This document shows positions 1 to 6,629 of a stretch of DNA of 9,401 bases, in pieces. The position numbers were made by a program, and so were the translations under genes. Every line of letters starts with the position of its first letter. Position 1 is the first letter of the stretch. Origin of the DNA: an uncultured Hyphomicrobiales bacterium (GTDB lineage: Bacteria; Pseudomonadota; Alphaproteobacteria; Rhizobiales; CAJQND01); contig CAJQND010000402.1 in the NCBI GenBank assembly GCA_905479595.1, positions 1 to 9,401 on the forward strand, in the 5' to 3' direction. The notes beneath the pieces are model-generated. The model had not been told where the DNA came from and did not search any database. It saw nothing but the letters and a program-made list of their open reading frames with translations.

Positions 1-4
1 AATT

Positions 5-45
5 GTGCTTACTGGAATCCCTTTCAGTAAGCACATAGTAAGCAC
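5..45. repeat. Inverted and direct repeat cluster near the att site
   Basis: GTGCTTACTG (5-14) is perfectly inverted as CAGTAAGCAC (25-34), giving a 10-bp stem around a 10-base spacer. The core AGTAAGCAC then recurs in direct orientation at 37-45, 11 bases after its first copy at 26-34. No T-run follows, so it is not an obvious terminator. Such clusters close to an att core can be arm-binding sites for an integrase or excisionase, but that role is inferred from position only. Confidence 0.6.
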
Positions 46-53
46 GCTTGGCT

Positions 54-82
54 ATATTCACAAGTACCATGAGATATTCACA
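54..82 (+). repeat. Direct repeat ATATTCACA, two copies 20 bases apart
   Basis: ATATTCACA occurs at 54-62 and again at 74-82, an offset of 20 bases or roughly two helical turns. It lies between the inverted repeat at 5-45 and the tRNA fragment at 164-208. This spacing suits recombinase arm sites on one face of the helix. In AT-rich DNA a 9-base repeat may also arise by chance. Confidence 0.4.
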
Positions 83-163
83 GGAACGAACACCACAATA
101 AACCTAACAATTACAACATATATAGGAACATCAAGGAAACCTGAGAGTAGTATAAATCACAAA

Positions 164-208
164 CTACGAATCTGGGGGTCACTGGTTCGAATCCAGTCGG
201 GATCACCA
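164..208 (+). tRNA. tRNA-Arg(ACG), 3' half only; candidate att core
   Basis: The segment starts with the anticodon loop CTACGAA (164-170, anticodon ACG at 166-168), the usual loop of bacterial tRNA-Arg(ACG). It continues with the 3' anticodon strand TCTGG (171-175), variable loop GGGTC (176-180), a perfect T arm (ACTGG 181-185, loop TTCGAAT, CCAGT 193-197), acceptor strand CGGGATC (198-204), discriminator A (205) and encoded CCA (206-208). The 5' side is absent. The five bases before the loop (ACAAA) do not fully pair with TCTGG, and no D arm or GATCCCG acceptor strand precedes it. It cannot form a tRNA alone, so I read it as a displaced 3' end at an integration site. A decayed tRNA copy is the alternative. 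Confidence 0.75.
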
Positions 209-253
209 AATATTTCAACCCAGTCGATGAACTGATCGATCTTCTTTCAAACA

Positions 254-282
254 AACACGCAAATCTGCTACAGAAGCGTGTT
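254..282. repeat. Inverted repeat, 7-bp stem
   Basis: AACACGC (254-260) is perfectly inverted as GCGTGTT (276-282) around a 15-base loop. It sits in the gene-free stretch between the tRNA fragment and the YrhK-like gene. No T-run follows on the + strand. On the - strand the stem is followed by TTGTTTG, a poor terminator tail. It may be a leftover tRNA terminator or an operator, and nothing decides which. The rest of 209-355 shows no gene. Confidence 0.35.
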
Positions 283-358
283 GCGTACGTATATCTGAAG
301 TCGCGCCAGGTTGAGCGCCAGATGAGCCATGGGCCAGGAGAGTTAGGTATTTAGTTTG

Positions 359-1078
359 ATGCCCCATCTTATCGCCAATCGAAAGCGCTATCATGACCTT
401 ACAAAAGCGCACCCGGAGCTTCGCGACCAGTTCCGTTGGGAAACAATCAACACCGCAGTTTATCTGTTAGGTGGCGTTATTTTCATAGTTGGGAGCGTCC
501 TCTTTTTTCCAAAATTCTCAAAGTATGCTGATGTCGGCGCGTGGGCATTCATCGTTGGGTCGCTCCTTTTTCTGATCGTCAACGTCCATGATTTCGCTGA
601 GGTTTTGCGCAGCAGGAAAGTTAATCGACCTCCAACGACAGGCGATGGGTTCGAAACCATTTCAACGATGGTCTATTTGGTTGGCACATTGTTTTTTGTT
701 GCCGGCAGCGTCTTTTTTCTTTCCAGGTTCGAAATGATAATAGCAGGGGCGTGGTGTTTTATTATCGGCAGCCTGGGGTTTTTGATTGGCGCGTCTATAA
801 ACGTCTTGCAAATTGTGGTGCAAAAATCGCTTGTTTCACTGCAACTGGTGAACCTTACTGCGATATCATTCGTGGTTGGTTCTGCTATTTTTGCCATCGG
901 ATCCGTCCCGTATCTGTGGACACTGCAAAATGCCCATGATCAGAATGTGCTGCTGAATTTTCTGGTGTGGTTGTTTGTGATCGGCAGTGCGTTGTTTCTT
1001 TTGGGTGGCGTGTTCAACTATTGGCGCGCCTATTTGGTAATGCGCCATGAAGCGGCGAGACTGTCGTTTAAGAAATGA
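359..1078 (+). CDS. YrhK-like multi-pass membrane protein with three tandem repeats
   Basis: This predicted inner-membrane protein of about 239 residues consists of three tandem copies of a two-helix unit. Each unit has the pattern 'VYLxGxxFxxGSVxFF, short loop, GAWxFIxGSLxFLI'. Helices fall near residues 33-51, 60-78, 102-122, 128-148, 165-184 and 200-222. Units 1 and 2 are clearly alike (ETINTAVYLLG and ETISTMVYLVG); unit 3 is more diverged. The GS(V/L)xF signature matches what I know of the YrhK domain, whose function is unknown. The N-terminus (about 30 residues, basic) is cytosolic by the positive-inside rule, and the C-terminus is also basic. ATG at 359 follows an in-frame TTG at 356; AGGAG at 336-340 is somewhat far from either, so the start is uncertain. 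No operon partner is visible. Confidence 0.8.
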   Translation: MPHLIANRKRYHDLTKAHPELRDQFRWETINTAVYLLGGVIFIVGSVLFFPKFSKYADVGAWAFIVGSLLFLIVNVHDFAEVLRSRKVNRPPTTGDGFETISTMVYLVGTLFFVAGSVFFLSRFEMIIAGAWCFIIGSLGFLIGASINVLQIVVQKSLVSLQLVNLTAISFVVGSAIFAIGSVPYLWTLQNAHDQNVLLNFLVWLFVIGSALFLLGGVFNYWRAYLVMRHEAARLSFKK

Positions 1079-1149
1079 CAATAGAATTTGAATTAGATCG
1101 CCTAAATCCGCATTACCTATCGGTATGATTTTCAGTTGGAGAACGAGAA

Positions 1150-1545
1150 GTGAAATTGAGAAAACTTCCCATAGTGTTTGCGGTGATGCTCAGTTCAGGT
1201 CTTACGGTAATTCCTAGTGTCAAAGCAGTTCCGCTAAGCACTTTTAATACCGGCACATTTGAACAACAGGCAGCCTATGTTACCCGTACTCTGCAATTGC
1301 TTTCCGAACATTTTGCAAGCAAACCCGAGACAGCGCATTTGGCACCATGTATGGAGAAACTTTTTCTCACAGGCCAATCTGATGGCACTAACGTGTTGAT
1401 GAAATTGATAAATACTGAACTGTCAGTGGCAACGCTCAAAGGCGATAAAGACTATGAAATCAATGATATTATCGCAGGAGTGATTGTACGGGAATGTTCG
1501 CAAAAGCCGGCAGATGCTGAGGGAGCTACAAAAACCACTCAGTAG
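1150..1545 (+). CDS. Small exported protein of unknown function
   Basis: This is a 131-residue protein that I do not recognise. The N-terminus is a classic Sec signal peptide: basic MKLRK, a hydrophobic core (residues 7-20) and a likely cleavage after SVKA, at about residue 26. The mature part is about 105 residues, mostly helical in character, with only two cysteines (in APCMEK and RECSQ). They could form one periplasmic disulfide. The C-terminal tail is polar. The start is GTG at 1150 with GGAG at 1138-1141, eight bases upstream, which supports this start over internal ATGs. It lies 71 bases after the YrhK-like gene on the same strand. General size and layout resemble small periplasmic proteins such as acid-stress chaperones or immunity proteins, but I see no motif that supports any of these. 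Confidence 0.7.
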   Translation: MKLRKLPIVFAVMLSSGLTVIPSVKAVPLSTFNTGTFEQQAAYVTRTLQLLSEHFASKPETAHLAPCMEKLFLTGQSDGTNVLMKLINTELSVATLKGDKDYEINDIIAGVIVRECSQKPADAEGATKTTQ

Positions 1546-1690
1546 CCAATACTATTTTCACGTGCATCCTAATCACAACTTGACGGCGCAAATGACGGAA
1601 ATAATTTTACGTTATTAAATTTCCATTGAAGGGCAAATGCGCTCAGTTGTTTGGGCGCGCGCTATACAATAAAGGTGGACGAACAGAAAC

Positions 1691-2029
1691 ATGAAGGTCG
1701 AGAACGACACAATGGCGGACAGAAACATCTTTAGCCGTATTCGCAACCAAGAATGGATCAAACGCTACGAAACTTTGATGGTCGTTGTGGGTTTCGTCGG
1801 GCCTTTTGCAGTAGTGCCACAACTTATAAAGCTTTACTTCACACACAGTCAGCATGCATCGGGCCAGTCTCTGGTGACCTGGTCGCTTTACGCGTTACTG
1901 TCTTTGCTTTGGTTTGCGTACGGCTTGATCGTAGGGAAACTCCCAATTTACATCGGTAACGGAATTTCCTTGCTAATGAACTTGCTCATGGTCGCCGGGA
2001 TTTTGTTTCACGTCGGATTTACGCTCTAA
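1691..2029 (+). CDS. SemiSWEET / PQ-loop (MtN3-like) transporter
   Basis: This is a 112-residue three-helix membrane protein of the SemiSWEET type. Helices run about 27-47, 60-82 and 85-107. Helix 1 carries the VVPQL segment with the Pro-Gln pair (residues 43-44) that names the PQ-loop fold. Helix 3 carries an Asn (about residue 90, IYIGNG), a position conserved in SemiSWEETs near the substrate pocket. Family members work as homodimers and carry small sugars across the inner membrane; the substrate here is unknown. ATG 1691 has AGGTGG at 1673-1678 upstream. A second in-frame ATG at 1712 would remove a polar seven-residue leader and is possible. The gene is convergent with the catabolic operon that ends at 2153 and shows no link to it. 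Confidence 0.88.
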   Translation: MKVENDTMADRNIFSRIRNQEWIKRYETLMVVVGFVGPFAVVPQLIKLYFTHSQHASGQSLVTWSLYALLSLLWFAYGLIVGKLPIYIGNGISLLMNLLMVAGILFHVGFTL

Positions 2030-2057
2030 AGCCCGGCTCATATTGTCAGACAAGACA

Positions 2058-2070
2058 TATTTCGGAAATA
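2058..2070. repeat. 13-base perfect palindrome between convergent genes
   Basis: TATTTC-G-GAAATA has perfect six-base arms around one base. The loop is too short for an RNA hairpin, so it is no terminator, though it could bind a dimeric protein. It lies between the ends of the SemiSWEET gene and the operon. No strong bidirectional terminator is visible in 2030-2152. Confidence 0.3.
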
Positions 2071-2152
2071 CATTGATCAACGGGAAGACACTGACCAAAG
2101 TTCGTGTGGCAATTCATCTAATTTTGAGCTTTCGGAATCCTGTTCGGGGCGG

Positions 2153-3478
2153 TCATTCCTCGCTAACGGCTTCGCGGATCAGGGGGGAGTGCGTTTCAAG
2201 GGTTTCGGTGAACGCGGCGCGAAAAGCGTCCAGTTCAGCGTCGGTTGTTGGCAGGGAAATATTGATCATTCCGCGGCGGGCGTAGAACTGGCCGCGGGCG
2301 ATCATGTCGAGATGCAGCAGCTCCAGCAACTGGTTGGGAATGCTTGCCGGGTCGAGCGGCGCTGTCGGCGCTTTGTCTGCAAAGTGGAACACCATCATAG
2401 AGCCGAGGCCGGTGATCTGCACTGGAAGGTCCAGCTTGCTGACACTGTCCTTCAACGCTTCGCGGAACTGGTTGCCGCGCGCGAAGAAGGCATCAGCCAC
2501 TTCTGGCGTATAAACTTTGCTCAACCCGGTATAGCCCGCCGTCATGGTCAGGATATTGTTGTTGAAGGTTCCTGCATGGCCCCATGAGCCGGCGCGCGCA
2601 GGGTCAAAATGGTCCATGATATCAACGCGACCACCGAACGCCCCAAAGGTTAGGCCGCCGCCAAGATATTTGCCAAAACTTGCCAGATCAGGGGAAATCC
2701 CGTGGTGGTCCTGCAGGCCGCCACGTGTCAGGCGCGAGGTCATTACCTCATCGAAAATCAGCATAGCGTCGGTTTTTCGTGTGGCGTCCCTCAGCGTTTG
2801 CAAGAACCCATGGTCTGCCGGAATGCCGCCGCCCGCGCCGATCATCGGTTCCACAAGAACTGCCGCCAATTTGTCTCCAAGGCTGGAGATTTTAGCAGCT
2901 GCGGCTTCCGCATCATTATAATCCATGCGGTGTATCGGGAACGGCACGTTTAGGGGGCTGTCGCCGGTGAATGTCAGCACGCCGCCATGATAGGAGCGGT
3001 CCACAACCAGAATATCCGTTCGCCCGGTGAAGGCGCGTGCTGCACCAAGGGCCAGAATATTTGCCTCTGTGCCGGAATTGGTGAAGCGCAGGCGTTCCAC
3101 GGCGGGAAAGCGCTCACACATGAGCCGCGCCAGCTTGGCCTCAACCAGATTAGGCCCGCCCAAAGTAACCCCGCCCTTGAGCGCCTCTTGCACTGTAGCT
3201 GTAATCACCGGGTCATTGTGGCCGTAAAGTCCGGCAGTGTATTCGCCGAGAAAATCAGCGTAATCATGCCCGTCTGCATCATGGATGCGTGCACCCTCTC
3301 CCTTCACCACCGTGAAAGGATAAGGGCCGTAGTGAAGCACTGTGCGTGTGTTTCCGCCGGGCATGACAGATTTTGCCGCCTCGAAGTATTCCTGACTTAC
3401 CGGATGTGCGGCCACATAGGCGGCGCGCGCATCTTCCAGAGCGGTTTCGAGGTTCAGGTTGCGGTTGGTGGATGCCAT
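2153..3478 (-). CDS. HemL-like class III (PLP) aminotransferase / aminomutase, last gene of operon
   Basis: This 441-residue fold-type I PLP enzyme is closest in style to glutamate-1-semialdehyde 2,1-aminomutase (HemL). It has SGTEAN (135-140, phosphate binding), SYHGG (162-166), FDEVMTSR with the PLP-pyridine Asp243, and the Schiff-base Lys270 in SFGKYLGGGL followed by GAFGG. The KYLGGGLxxGAFGG block and NSGTEAN are HemL-subgroup traits. An N-terminal extension and its place in a catabolic operon argue against a haem role. More likely it transaminates, or shifts the amino group of, an amino acid or amino-aldehyde made by the upstream enzymes. It is the fifth gene. Its start lies 17 bases after the ureohydrolase stop, with AGG about eight bases upstream. 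The exact substrate cannot be read from the sequence. Confidence 0.85.
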   Translation of the reverse strand: MASTNRNLNLETALEDARAAYVAAHPVSQEYFEAAKSVMPGGNTRTVLHYGPYPFTVVKGEGARIHDADGHDYADFLGEYTAGLYGHNDPVITATVQEALKGGVTLGGPNLVEAKLARLMCERFPAVERLRFTNSGTEANILALGAARAFTGRTDILVVDRSYHGGVLTFTGDSPLNVPFPIHRMDYNDAEAAAAKISSLGDKLAAVLVEPMIGAGGGIPADHGFLQTLRDATRKTDAMLIFDEVMTSRLTRGGLQDHHGISPDLASFGKYLGGGLTFGAFGGRVDIMDHFDPARAGSWGHAGTFNNNILTMTAGYTGLSKVYTPEVADAFFARGNQFREALKDSVSKLDLPVQITGLGSMMVFHFADKAPTAPLDPASIPNQLLELLHLDMIARGQFYARRGMINISLPTTDAELDAFRAAFTETLETHSPLIREAVSEE

Positions 3479-3495
3479 GGGACGGGCCTTTCAGG

Positions 3496-4449
3496 CTAAC
3501 GGCTGCGATGAATAGCGTCTGCGATGACGCAAGTCAGCTCGAACATCAGGTTGGCAGCGGTAATCGATGTGATGCCTGTCGGATCAAAACATGGTGCAAC
3601 TTCTGATATATCGGCACCAATGACATCGACCCCCATAAGAGAACGGATAATCACCTGCGTGTCGCGTGGTGTAAGTCCGCCGATTTCAGGAACAGCTGTG
3701 CCAGGGCAGAAAGACGGGTCCAGGCCATCGATATCGATAGTTACATAGGTGCGCCCGGTTCCCAGTGTCTCGCCAATCAATTTAATCGCTGCTGCACGCC
3801 CCATTTCCTCATAGTCATCATAGGGGATCATGGTGAACCCGTGGTCATAGCCAAACTGAATGTCGTCTGGGCTAAACCGCGAACCGCGCAGGCCAAGCTG
3901 GATTACCCGCTTAGGATCAATCAGCCCTTCTTCCAATCCGCGCCGCATGAAAGTCGCGTGATTGACTTTTGTTCCCAGCATTTCATCCAGGGTATCGGGG
4001 TGGCTATCAATCTGAAGAAGGCCCACCGGTTCGTCGCTGGCGATCCCACGCAATATTGGCGTTGGAATGGTGTGGTCACCGCCAATGGAAACCGGGCGGA
4101 TGTTCATTGCCTTCAGGTCAGCATAGAACTTGGTGATGGATTCAATTGAGGCGTCAAAATTGAGCGGGTTGACCGGGGCGTCGCCAATATCGGCAATGTT
4201 GCACAGCTTATAGGGTTCAACATTGGTTGTTGGATGCACCTTGCGGATCAGGCGGCTGGCCTGGCGCACTGCACCTGGCGCTTCGCGCGGGCCAGTGCGG
4301 TAGTTCAGGCCAATGTCGAATGGCACGCCGACAAGGCCAATGTCCAGTTCTTCGGTTGCATCGATGCGTTTGGTCCGCATGAAGGTCGCCACATCTGAAA
4401 AACGCGGAATAACAGCAGCATCAACAGGTTCAAATTTTGGGTCGGCCAT
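3496..4449 (-). CDS. Agmatinase/guanidinobutyrase-type ureohydrolase
   Basis: This 317-residue Mn-dependent ureohydrolase is of the arginase/agmatinase superfamily, which hydrolyses a guanidino group to an amine plus urea. The whole metal set is present: His126 (GGDH, 123-126), Asp148-x-His150-x-Asp152 (DSHPD) and Asp239-x-Asp241 (DIDGLDP). ISEVAP follows at 281-286, with the conserved Glu283. The length and the region 61-95 (an IRKVHPTTN stretch, then ADIGD) recall guanidinobutyrase and guanidinopropionase (GbuA, GpuA) as much as SpeB agmatinase, so the substrate is open: agmatine, 4-guanidinobutyrate, 3-guanidinopropionate or another. The Pro in DSHPD is unusual. AAGGAG (4457-4462) sits seven bases before ATG 4449. 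It is the fourth gene, 18 bases after the SDR stop. Confidence 0.87.
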   Translation of the reverse strand: MADPKFEPVDAAVIPRFSDVATFMRTKRIDATEELDIGLVGVPFDIGLNYRTGPREAPGAVRQASRLIRKVHPTTNVEPYKLCNIADIGDAPVNPLNFDASIESITKFYADLKAMNIRPVSIGGDHTIPTPILRGIASDEPVGLLQIDSHPDTLDEMLGTKVNHATFMRRGLEEGLIDPKRVIQLGLRGSRFSPDDIQFGYDHGFTMIPYDDYEEMGRAAAIKLIGETLGTGRTYVTIDIDGLDPSFCPGTAVPEIGGLTPRDTQVIIRSLMGVDVIGADISEVAPCFDPTGITSITAANLMFELTCVIADAIHRSR

Positions 4450-4467
4450 GGAATTTCTCCTTAAGGG

Positions 4468-5256
4468 TTAAAGCGGGGCGCCGGTGGTGAGGTGTGTTCC
4501 CCCGTCGACGACCAGCAATTGTCCGGTGATTGATGATCCACCCAGGGCAAACCAAAGCGTGGCTTCGGCAACCTCTTCGGGTGATACGATACGTTGCAGC
4601 GGGGCAATGTGTGCGGTTTTGGCTTTGAACGCGTTCAGCTCTGCCCCGGATAATTTGGGTGCCATCCAGTTGGTGTCCACAAAACCCGGACAAACAGCGT
4701 TGACCCGCACCTCAGGTGCAAGGCTGCGCGCCAGGCTGAGGGTCAGCGTGTTAAGTGCGCCTTTTGAAGCCGCATAGGCAATCGAGGACCCAATGCCGGA
4801 AAAGCCTGAATGGGAGGAAATGTTGACCACCGCGCCACCGCTGCGTTTCAACCCGGCTGAAGCCGCACGGGTCATCTGATAGCATCCGGTGACATTAACA
4901 GCGAAGATCTGCTCGAAGTCTGCAGCCTCCAGCGCCTCAAGATCAGATGCATCTGCAAACCGCGTCGTGCCCGCATTGTTCACCAAAATATCGAGTTGGC
5001 CCCAGCGGTTGACGGCATCCGCCACCGCCTGACGGCAATCTTCATCGCGGGCGATGTTACACGCGATAGCATGTGCTTCGACGTTTTGTTCACGGCACGA
5101 TAGTGCGGTGGCTTCGCCGCCATCTTTGTTACCTGAATACGTGACAAGCAGATTGCAGCCGGCGCGCGCCAGGGCAACGGCAATGGCAGCACCGATGCCG
5201 GAAGACGCTCCGGTAACAATAGCGACCTTGCGTGTTGATTTTCCCCCAGCCGCCAT
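4468..5256 (-). CDS. Short-chain dehydrogenase/reductase (SDR), classical type
   Basis: This 262-residue classical SDR has the Rossmann nucleotide motif TGASSGIG (15-22), NNAG (93-96), and the active-site set Asn121, Ser148, Tyr161 and Lys165 (YAASK). VNAVCPGFVDT follows about 20 residues later, and the C-terminal block ITGQLLVVDGG is also typical. No acidic residue follows beta-strand 2 (about residues 40-43, YSGN), which leans towards NADP(H), though that is weak. It resembles 3-oxoacyl-ACP reductase (FabG) and sugar or alcohol dehydrogenases. In this operon it more likely oxidises a hydroxyl or reduces an aldehyde or ketone made by one of the aminotransferases. Its ATG overlaps the TGA of the upstream aminotransferase by one base (TGATG), which suggests translational coupling. 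Confidence 0.87.
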   Translation of the reverse strand: MAAGGKSTRKVAIVTGASSGIGAAIAVALARAGCNLLVTYSGNKDGGEATALSCREQNVEAHAIACNIARDEDCRQAVADAVNRWGQLDILVNNAGTTRFADASDLEALEAADFEQIFAVNVTGCYQMTRAASAGLKRSGGAVVNISSHSGFSGIGSSIAYAASKGALNTLTLSLARSLAPEVRVNAVCPGFVDTNWMAPKLSGAELNAFKAKTAHIAPLQRIVSPEEVAEATLWFALGGSSITGQLLVVDGGTHLTTGAPL

Positions 5257-6629
5257 CAGGATTTACCCATCAGGTTACGGGCCAAGGCCTCGGCTTCGAA
5301 ATCGCCTAGTGTTGCATCCAGCCGGCTGACCAGTTCGTCACATTCATCTTCAGTAATATTGAGGGGCGGAGCGACGATGAACCAGTCCCCGTACTTGCCG
5401 TTCGCCGTGCGGCGCGAATAGATGATCAATCCGTGTTGAAGACCATATTTACGAACCACTTCCGTTGGTGGAAATTCAGCGGGGAAAGATGTTTTCGCCT
5501 CGCGGTCTGTCACAAGCTCAATTGCCATGAGCAGGCCTGCTCCGCGAATGTCACCTATTGAGGGGTGCTTCTCCGCCAGTTTCTCAAGTCGGCGGCGCAA
5601 GGTTTTGCCGCGTTCCGCCGACGCTGCCACCAGGTCCTGGCTTTCATATTCTGCAAGCACCGCAAGGCCTGTCGCGCAGGTGATTGGGTTGGCGTTATAG
5701 GTGTGCGAAAAATTGAAGCCGGTTAGGCTGGCGAGTTTATCCACCAATTCAGCTGGTGCCAGCATCGCGGCAAGTGGCGCGTAACCAGAACCAAGACCTT
5801 TGGCAAGCACAACGATATCTGCGTGTGCGTCCGGCCAGGCATGGCTTGCGAGAAATTTTCCGGTGCGCCCGGTGCCACACAGAATTTCGTCATAGATTAG
5901 AAACACACCATGCTGGGTACAGATTTCGCGTATCCGATTGGCGTAATCTTCATGTAGTGGCTGGGCACCATTTGCCAGACCACCAACTGGTTCTACGACA
6001 AAGGCAAGCACGTTTTCCGGCCCGATCTCACGGATCTTTACATCAAGTGCCTCAGCGCAGGCCATACGATAGGTTTCAGGTGTGTGATTTTGCGGCACCC
6101 GGTATTGAAACGGTGCTGGAATACGTTCTGACTTGACCGCGAAGCCTTCCAGAAATGGGTCAAGCGCATCGTCCCCGGTGATCGCCAAGGTGGCAATTGT
6201 GCCGCCGTGATAAGAGGGCGACAGGGTGATAATCTTGCGTTTTTCAAACTGTTTGATTGCAACCGCGTACTGGCGCAGAAACTTCAGCGCGATCTCCATG
6301 GCTTCCGAACCGCCCGATGCCAGGCACACACGCTCATATCCAGGTCCGGCAAGGGAAGAGATGCGCGCCGTCAGGTCAATATTGGGCTGATGCCTGGAGA
6401 CGCGGGAATAGGCAAAATCCATCTCACGCGCCTGTTTTGCCATGGCATCTGCCACGCGCGGGTTGCCATGGCCGATATTGCTCACCACAGGTCCAGACGA
6501 TACATCGATATAGCTATTGCCCTCATCGTCCCACATCCAGATCCCTTCCGCCTTAACAATCAACGGCAAGGGAACGGTGTTTGAGTGGGCGTAGAAAACA
6601 TCCTGAGAACCACCCAGCTTTTCAGACAT
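5256..6629 (-). CDS. Class III omega-aminotransferase (PLP)
   Basis: This 457-residue fold-type I class III aminotransferase is a normal length for omega-amino acid:pyruvate or diamine transaminases. It shows GPVVSNIGHG near residues 46-55, SGGSEA (105-110), SYHGGT (139-144), IYDEILCGTGRTGK with Asp247, and the PLP Lys277 in LAKGLGSGYAPLAAM. The HTYNANPITCAT region (309-320) and the APPLNIT end (420-426) are also typical. Such enzymes take the terminal amine of beta-alanine, GABA, taurine or putrescine and give an aldehyde; this one cannot be assigned to a single substrate. It is the second gene. Its ATG overlaps the TAA of the M20 hydrolase by one base (TAATG), and its TGA overlaps the SDR ATG, so three proteins are likely made in fixed ratio. 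Confidence 0.9.
   Translation of the reverse strand: MSEKLGGSQDVFYAHSNTVPLPLIVKAEGIWMWDDEGNSYIDVSSGPVVSNIGHGNPRVADAMAKQAREMDFAYSRVSRHQPNIDLTARISSLAGPGYERVCLASGGSEAMEIALKFLRQYAVAIKQFEKRKIITLSPSYHGGTIATLAITGDDALDPFLEGFAVKSERIPAPFQYRVPQNHTPETYRMACAEALDVKIREIGPENVLAFVVEPVGGLANGAQPLHEDYANRIREICTQHGVFLIYDEILCGTGRTGKFLASHAWPDAHADIVVLAKGLGSGYAPLAAMLAPAELVDKLASLTGFNFSHTYNANPITCATGLAVLAEYESQDLVAASAERGKTLRRRLEKLAEKHPSIGDIRGAGLLMAIELVTDREAKTSFPAEFPPTEVVRKYGLQHGLIIYSRRTANGKYGDWFIVAPPLNITEDECDELVSRLDATLGDFEAEALARNLMGKS

Larger units (their letters stand above)
1..208. mobile_element. Probable distal end of an integrated element (body lies off the left edge)
   Basis: The block ends in a tRNA 3' half that has no 5' half of its own. 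Upstream of it is AT-rich DNA with short repeats and no convincing gene. Tyrosine-recombinase elements often integrate at the anticodon or T loop of a tRNA gene. They rebuild the tRNA at one end and leave a displaced 3' copy at the other. Because the 3' half reads on the + strand, the element should extend to the left and the chromosome to the right of about 208. No integrase is visible here, so this is inference. Confidence 0.45.

Noticed and set aside
215..412. A reverse-strand reading frame of 65 codons over the tRNA-proximal gap
   Set aside because: It overlaps the start of the YrhK-like gene, shows no family features and has no good ribosome-binding site.
1663..1670. TATACAAT as a -10 box for the SemiSWEET gene
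   Set aside because: It lies only a few bases before the ribosome-binding site, leaving no room for a transcript start, and no -35 stands at a suitable distance.
2030..2152. A bidirectional terminator between the convergent genes
   Set aside because: I looked for a GC-rich hairpin with a T-run and found only short dyads, including a palindrome with a one-base centre that cannot fold as RNA.
2189..2587. Long forward-strand frames across the HemL-like and other operon genes
   Set aside because: They lie antisense to genes with complete catalytic motifs and give low-complexity, non-family proteins; shadows of GC-rich codon use.
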